64,000 nt of DNA from JAIBJN01 sp963842305 (GTDB lineage Bacteria; Actinomycetota; Thermoleophilia; Gaiellales; Gaiellaceae): assembly GCA_963842305.1 (NCBI GenBank), contig CAWJFW010000005.1, forward strand, positions 248,001 to 312,000. The letters are read 5' to 3'. The position numbers and the translations under genes were made by a program. The notes under the pieces were generated by a model. That model was not told the DNA's origin. It made no database searches and worked only from the letters and a program-made list of their open reading frames with translations. Below are positions 60,641 to 64,000 of this stretch, in pieces. Positions within the stretch are counted from its first letter, which is position 1, and every line of letters starts with the position of its first letter.

Positions 60641-61576
60641 GTGCGCGCCTTCGCCGTCCTGCTGGCCGTGCTCGCGTTGGTCGCCGCGGCCGGGGTCGTG
60701 GGCACGCTCGGAGCCGGGACGGAGGACGCCGAGGCGGGAGCGTGGACGTTCGGCGAGTCCATGTCGCAGCGCCGAAGCTACGTCGCAGCGGCCGAGATCG
60801 GCGGGCAGGTCTACGCTGCCGGCGGGATGGTGGGGGAGACCGGGCGCCCGCTCGACCTCCTCGCGCGCTACGACCCCGTCGCCGACAGCTGGGAGACCCT
60901 GCAGCGGATGCCCGAAGCCGTTCGCGCGGGAGCGGCCGCAGCTCTCGACGGCGTGCTCTACGTCATCGGCGGCAGCACGGTCGAAGGAACCTCGAGCGCC
61001 GTGTATGCCTACGACCCGGCGACCGACGGCTGGAGCGAGCGCGCTTCGCTTCCGGAGCCGCGGTTCAACCATTCGGCGGTCGCGCTCGACGGGAAGATCT
61101 ACGTCCTCGGCGGCTTCAATGAAGGCGAGGAGCGGCAGGAGGTGTACGTCTACGATCCGGCGACCGATACCTGGTCGGACGGGCCGTCCCTGCCGTTCCC
61201 CAACCACGCCTTCGACGCGGTCGCCTTCCACGACGAGATCTGGATGATCGGCGGGCGCCGCGGGGAGGACGTCCTGAGCGCCGTGTGGATCCTGAACCCC
61301 GAGACCGGCGAGTGGCGCGAGGGGCCGGCGATGCCCGAGGGGATGGAGCTGCTCGGTGCGGCCGTGGCCGGCGACCAGATTCACGCGATCTGGGAGAGCA
61401 CGTACCAGATCTACGACGACGCGGCCGGGGCGTGGACGACGGGCCCCAGCTCGCTCGTCCCGCGGCACGGTCTGCAGACGTTCTACGTCGACGGCACGCT
61501 CGTCACCGTCGGAGGCTGCACGACCCAGCTGCACGACAGCCAAGTCGTCGAGCGACGCAGTCTCCCGGCGCGCTAA
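60641..61576 (+). CDS. Secreted Kelch-repeat protein
   Basis: This 311-residue protein (GTG start) has a signal peptide (about 3-26, VLALVAAAGVVGTLGAG) and about five Kelch blades with repeats like YVIGGSTVEG, AVYAYDPATDGWSERASLPEPR and IYVLGGFNEGEERQEVYVY. Kelch propellers act as binding or sugar-oxidase scaffolds outside the membrane. No enzyme residues (Cu-site Tyr/Cys) are clear. It sits in the space where atpD would be expected. Confidence 0.75.
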   Translation: MRAFAVLLAVLALVAAAGVVGTLGAGTEDAEAGAWTFGESMSQRRSYVAAAEIGGQVYAAGGMVGETGRPLDLLARYDPVADSWETLQRMPEAVRAGAAAALDGVLYVIGGSTVEGTSSAVYAYDPATDGWSERASLPEPRFNHSAVALDGKIYVLGGFNEGEERQEVYVYDPATDTWSDGPSLPFPNHAFDAVAFHDEIWMIGGRRGEDVLSAVWILNPETGEWREGPAMPEGMELLGAAVAGDQIHAIWESTYQIYDDAAGAWTTGPSSLVPRHGLQTFYVDGTLVTVGGCTTQLHDSQVVERRSLPAR

Positions 61577-61662
61577 CTTCGGGCGACACGGTGCGTCTAA
61601 GCAGCAAGTGGCCGCTCGGCCAGAACGACGTGCGGCCGTTGATGAACTAGAGGAGGGCAGCA

Positions 61663-63324
61663 GTGCACAGAAACAGATGGCTCTTGCTCGTCCTGGCCCT
61701 CGTCGCGGTCCTGACGCTCGGCGCAGCCGGTTGCGGAGGAGACGACGACGACGAGGCGGCAGGCGGGGACACGGGCGCGACCGGCACGGGCGAGCCGGCC
61801 GCGGAGCAGACGTTGCGGATCGCCTGGGGTGCCGAGCCACCGTCGCTCGACCCCGGGAAGGCCACGGACACGACGTCGTCGAACGTCATCCTGGCCATCA
61901 TGGATCCGCTCGTGAGGCTGAATCCCGACACGCTGGAGCCCGTGCCGTCGGCGGCCGACAGCTGGGACGTTGACGGGAACGTCGTCACCTTCCACCTCAA
62001 CGAGGACGCGAAGTGGACGAACGGCGACCCGGTAACCGCGCAGGACTACGTGTACTCCTGGAAGCGGACGCTGAGTCCCGAGCTCGCGGCCGACTACGCC
62101 TACCAGCTGTACGGCATCAAGGGCGCTGCCGAGTACAACGGCTGCGAGAAGAACTGCGACGCGCTGGCTGACAAGGTCGCGGTCACCGCGGTGGACGACT
62201 ACACGCTCCAGGTCGAGCTGACCTCGGAGCAGCCGTGGTTCCTCGGGCAGGTCTCGCACCACTCGTTCCTTCCTGTCCACCAGGCGACCGTCGAGGAGTT
62301 CGGCGACAACTGGACGGACCCGGAGAACATCGTCACCGACGGCCCCTTCATGCTCGAGTCGTGGGATCACGAGGCCGAGATCGACCTCGTCAAGAATCCC
62401 GACTACCGCGACGCCGAGAACGTCACGCTCGAGCGGATCGAGGGTCCGATCATCGTCGACGGCATCACCCGCGTCCAGGCGTTCGAGGCCGGCGAGGTCG
62501 ACGTGCTCGACGGCAACGCGCTCCCGCTCGAGGAGATCGACCGGCTGAAGGAAGAGCCGTATTACGAGGTGTATCCCTCGCTTGGGACGTACTACTACGG
62601 CTTCAACGTCGAGAACATCGGCGAGGCTCAGCGGAAGGCGATGTCGCTGGCCATCAACCGGAGGGTCATCACCGACCAGGTCGATCGGCAGGGCCGGGTC
62701 CCGGCCACCGGCATGACGCCCGAGGGCGTCAAGGGCTTCGACGTCATCAACCCGAACTCGCCGTGGCTCCCCGCCGAGGGCGACATCGAGCAGGCGAAGA
62801 CGATGATGGCCGAGGAGGCGAGTCCGAAGACGGACATCAACCTCTTCCACAACGACGCCCCCGGCCACCCGGAGATCGCCGTGGCCGTGCAGAGCATGTG
62901 GGACGAGCTCGGCATCAAGACGACCATCAAGTCGCAGGAGTGGGCCCAGTTCCTCGAGTTCCTCGGCCCGCCGCCGAACAAGGCGGTCGACGCGTACCGG
63001 CTCGGGTGGATCTACGACTTCCCGGATGCCATCAACGGCCTCGAGCTGTTCACGTGTGACTCGGGGAACAACAACACCAACTGGTGCAACGAGGACTACG
63101 ACGCGCTCGTCGAGGAGGCCAGGAAGACGGTCGACGACGACGCTCGCTACGAGGTCTACCGCCAGCTGGAGGGCATCATGTTCGACGAGGACGGTGAGGT
63201 GCCGATCACGCCGCTCTACTGGTACACGTACACCAACCTCGAGAACGATGCAGTTCGAGACACCTTCTACATCAGCCCACTGGATCAGATCGACTTCACG
63301 AAGGTCGTCGTCCAGGGAGGCTAG
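61663..63324 (+). CDS. Oligopeptide ABC transporter substrate-binding lipoprotein
   Basis: This 553-residue protein is a family 5 solute-binding protein of the OppA/DppA type. The GTG start has AGGAGG upstream and a lipoprotein signal ends LGAAGC, so it is lipid-anchored outside the membrane. TLRIAWGAEPPSLDPGKATD, AEQDYVYSWKRTLSPE-like (QDYVYSWKRTLSPE), DGPFMLESWDHEAEI and YYYGFNVEN are family features. The permease gene follows after a strong hairpin. Confidence 0.92.
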   Translation: MHRNRWLLLVLALVAVLTLGAAGCGGDDDDEAAGGDTGATGTGEPAAEQTLRIAWGAEPPSLDPGKATDTTSSNVILAIMDPLVRLNPDTLEPVPSAADSWDVDGNVVTFHLNEDAKWTNGDPVTAQDYVYSWKRTLSPELAADYAYQLYGIKGAAEYNGCEKNCDALADKVAVTAVDDYTLQVELTSEQPWFLGQVSHHSFLPVHQATVEEFGDNWTDPENIVTDGPFMLESWDHEAEIDLVKNPDYRDAENVTLERIEGPIIVDGITRVQAFEAGEVDVLDGNALPLEEIDRLKEEPYYEVYPSLGTYYYGFNVENIGEAQRKAMSLAINRRVITDQVDRQGRVPATGMTPEGVKGFDVINPNSPWLPAEGDIEQAKTMMAEEASPKTDINLFHNDAPGHPEIAVAVQSMWDELGIKTTIKSQEWAQFLEFLGPPPNKAVDAYRLGWIYDFPDAINGLELFTCDSGNNNTNWCNEDYDALVEEARKTVDDDARYEVYRQLEGIMFDEDGEVPITPLYWYTYTNLENDAVRDTFYISPLDQIDFTKVVVQGG

Positions 63325-63344
63325 AAGCCGTCGGCTTCAGGAAT

Positions 63345-63380
63345 CGAGTTGGCGGGGCGCTCAGGCGCCCCGCCAACTCG
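63345..63380 (+). terminator. 16-bp hairpin between binding protein and permease genes
   Basis: CGAGTTGGCGGGGCGC (63345-63360) and GCGCCCCGCCAACTCG (63365-63380) pair perfectly with loop TCAG. Such structures after a binding-protein gene usually cut or stabilise the transcript so that the binding protein is made in excess. A T-tract is lacking. Confidence 0.7.
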
Positions 63381-63420
63381 TGTTGCCAAACAGCTACCAA
63401 CGGGTAGACAATCCAGCCTA

Positions 63421-64000
63421 GATGGCGACGTTCATCATCAGGAGGATCTTCTGGACGATCCCGGTCCTCCTGCTCGTCATCTTCATGATCTTCATGATGA
63501 TGCGGCAGATCGAGGGGAACCCCTTCCGCCGTACCGAGCGGGCCGTGCCGCCCGAGGTGCAGGCGAACCTCGAGCGGAAGTTCAATCTCGACAAGCCCTG
63601 GTACATGCAGTACCTGCTCTACGTGAAGGGGGTGTTCACCTTCGACCTCGGCCCGTCGCTCGTTCTGCGGGATCGCTCGGTGACCGACATCGTCAAGGAG
63701 CACTTCCCCCGGTCGGTGAAGCTGGGAGTGCTCGCGTTCCTCTGGGCGATCATCTTCGGCATCCCGGCGGGCGTCATCGCCGCACTGAGACCGAACACGC
63801 TCTACGACTACCTGCTGATGTTCTTCTCGAGCATCGGCTTTGCCTTACCGAGCTTCTTCGTCGCCACCCTGCTCATCTACTACTTTGCCCTCAAGGTCAA
63901 CGCCTTCCCGACGAACGGGTGGCCGCTCGGGTTCTGGGACATCGACTCGCGCGTGATCCTGCCGTCGCTCGCGCTCGGGCTCTTTCCGATGGCGTACTTC
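63421..64000 (+). CDS. ABC transporter permease, DppB/OppB type (3' end outside window)
   Basis: The first 193 residues of a dipeptide/oligopeptide permease are visible. It begins ATFIIRRIFWTIPVLLLVIF with a membrane helix, then an outside loop (QANLERKFNLDKPWYMQYLLYV), FDLGPSLVLRDRSVTDIV and further helices (GVLAFLWAIIFGIPAGVIAAL, LLMFFSSIGFALPSFFVATLL). It partners the lipoprotein at 61663. The conserved EAA loop lies beyond the window. Confidence 0.9.

Noticed and set aside
60641..61576. Disguised atpD or atpC
   Set aside because: The protein has a signal peptide and Kelch blades and no nucleotide-binding motif.
1..64000. tRNA, rRNA, transposase or integrase genes
   Set aside because: None was recognised by eye. 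A covariance-model and profile search would be decisive.

Overview
The window is high-GC DNA with actinobacterial habits: many GTG starts, many 4-nt ATGA/GTGA overlaps, and short or leaderless-looking upstream regions. The conserved block rpmE - DUF1385 gene - prfA - prmC - Sua5/YrdC gene - glyA - upp, next to an F0F1 ATP synthase operon, points to a deep-branching Actinomycetota lineage such as Thermoleophilia. That placement is inference; no rRNA gene is present. I see no tRNA, CRISPR array or insertion sequence.

Layout. (1) 1-3694: a minus-strand surface protein made of near-identical 645-bp tandem repeats, cut by the window edge. (2) 3864-6362: the large subunit of an adenosylcobalamin acyl-CoA mutase with isobutyryl-CoA-mutase-type residues, and an alpha/beta hydrolase. 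(3) 6748-33522: a large extracellular polysaccharide locus. It holds a LuxR-type regulator with no phosphoacceptor Asp; an ACP / NAD-synthase-like / AsnB / AMP-ligase module like those of exosortase-A loci; two secreted beta-helix paralogues; two alkaline-phosphatase-superfamily enzymes, one with a ribbon-helix-helix partner; a zinc-ribbon Wzz-like protein; Wzy-like and Wzx-like proteins; glycosyltransferases; an acyltransferase; a sulfotransferase; a GNAT protein; an aldo/keto reductase; WecB, WecG and a WbaP-type initiating transferase. (4) 33838-38885: two hydrolases, then an acyl-CoA-dehydrogenase-like flavoprotein, a free-standing adenylation domain and a carrier protein. The adenylation pocket reads DLFYLALVC, close to the proline code of pyrrole-2-carboxyl-carrier pathways. 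(5) 38894-42496: an MBL hydrolase, the B12-binding mutase subunit, an enoyl-CoA hydratase, and a TPP riboswitch with thiG-thiS-thiE. (6) 42503-55271: an M23 peptidase, etfB-etfA-ETF:quinone oxidoreductase, a threonine-dehydratase-like enzyme, and the translation/one-carbon block. (7) 55392-60602: atpI-like, atpB-E-F-H-A-G, with atpD and atpC missing from their usual place. (8) 60641-64000: a secreted Kelch protein and the start of an oligopeptide ABC transporter.

How it may work together. The locus has parts of a Wzx/Wzy pathway: an initiating phosphotransferase, glycosyltransferases, flippase, polymerase and chain-length protein. Around them sit enzymes that could decorate the polymer (sulfo-, acyl-, GNAT) and two acyl-carrier modules. 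The least expected element is the apparent prolyl-to-pyrrolyl carrier-protein cassette at 35838-38885, flanked by exosortase-type hydrolases. It suggests a heteroaromatic acyl group made beside, and perhaps transferred to, a cell-surface glycan. That link is a hypothesis from co-location.
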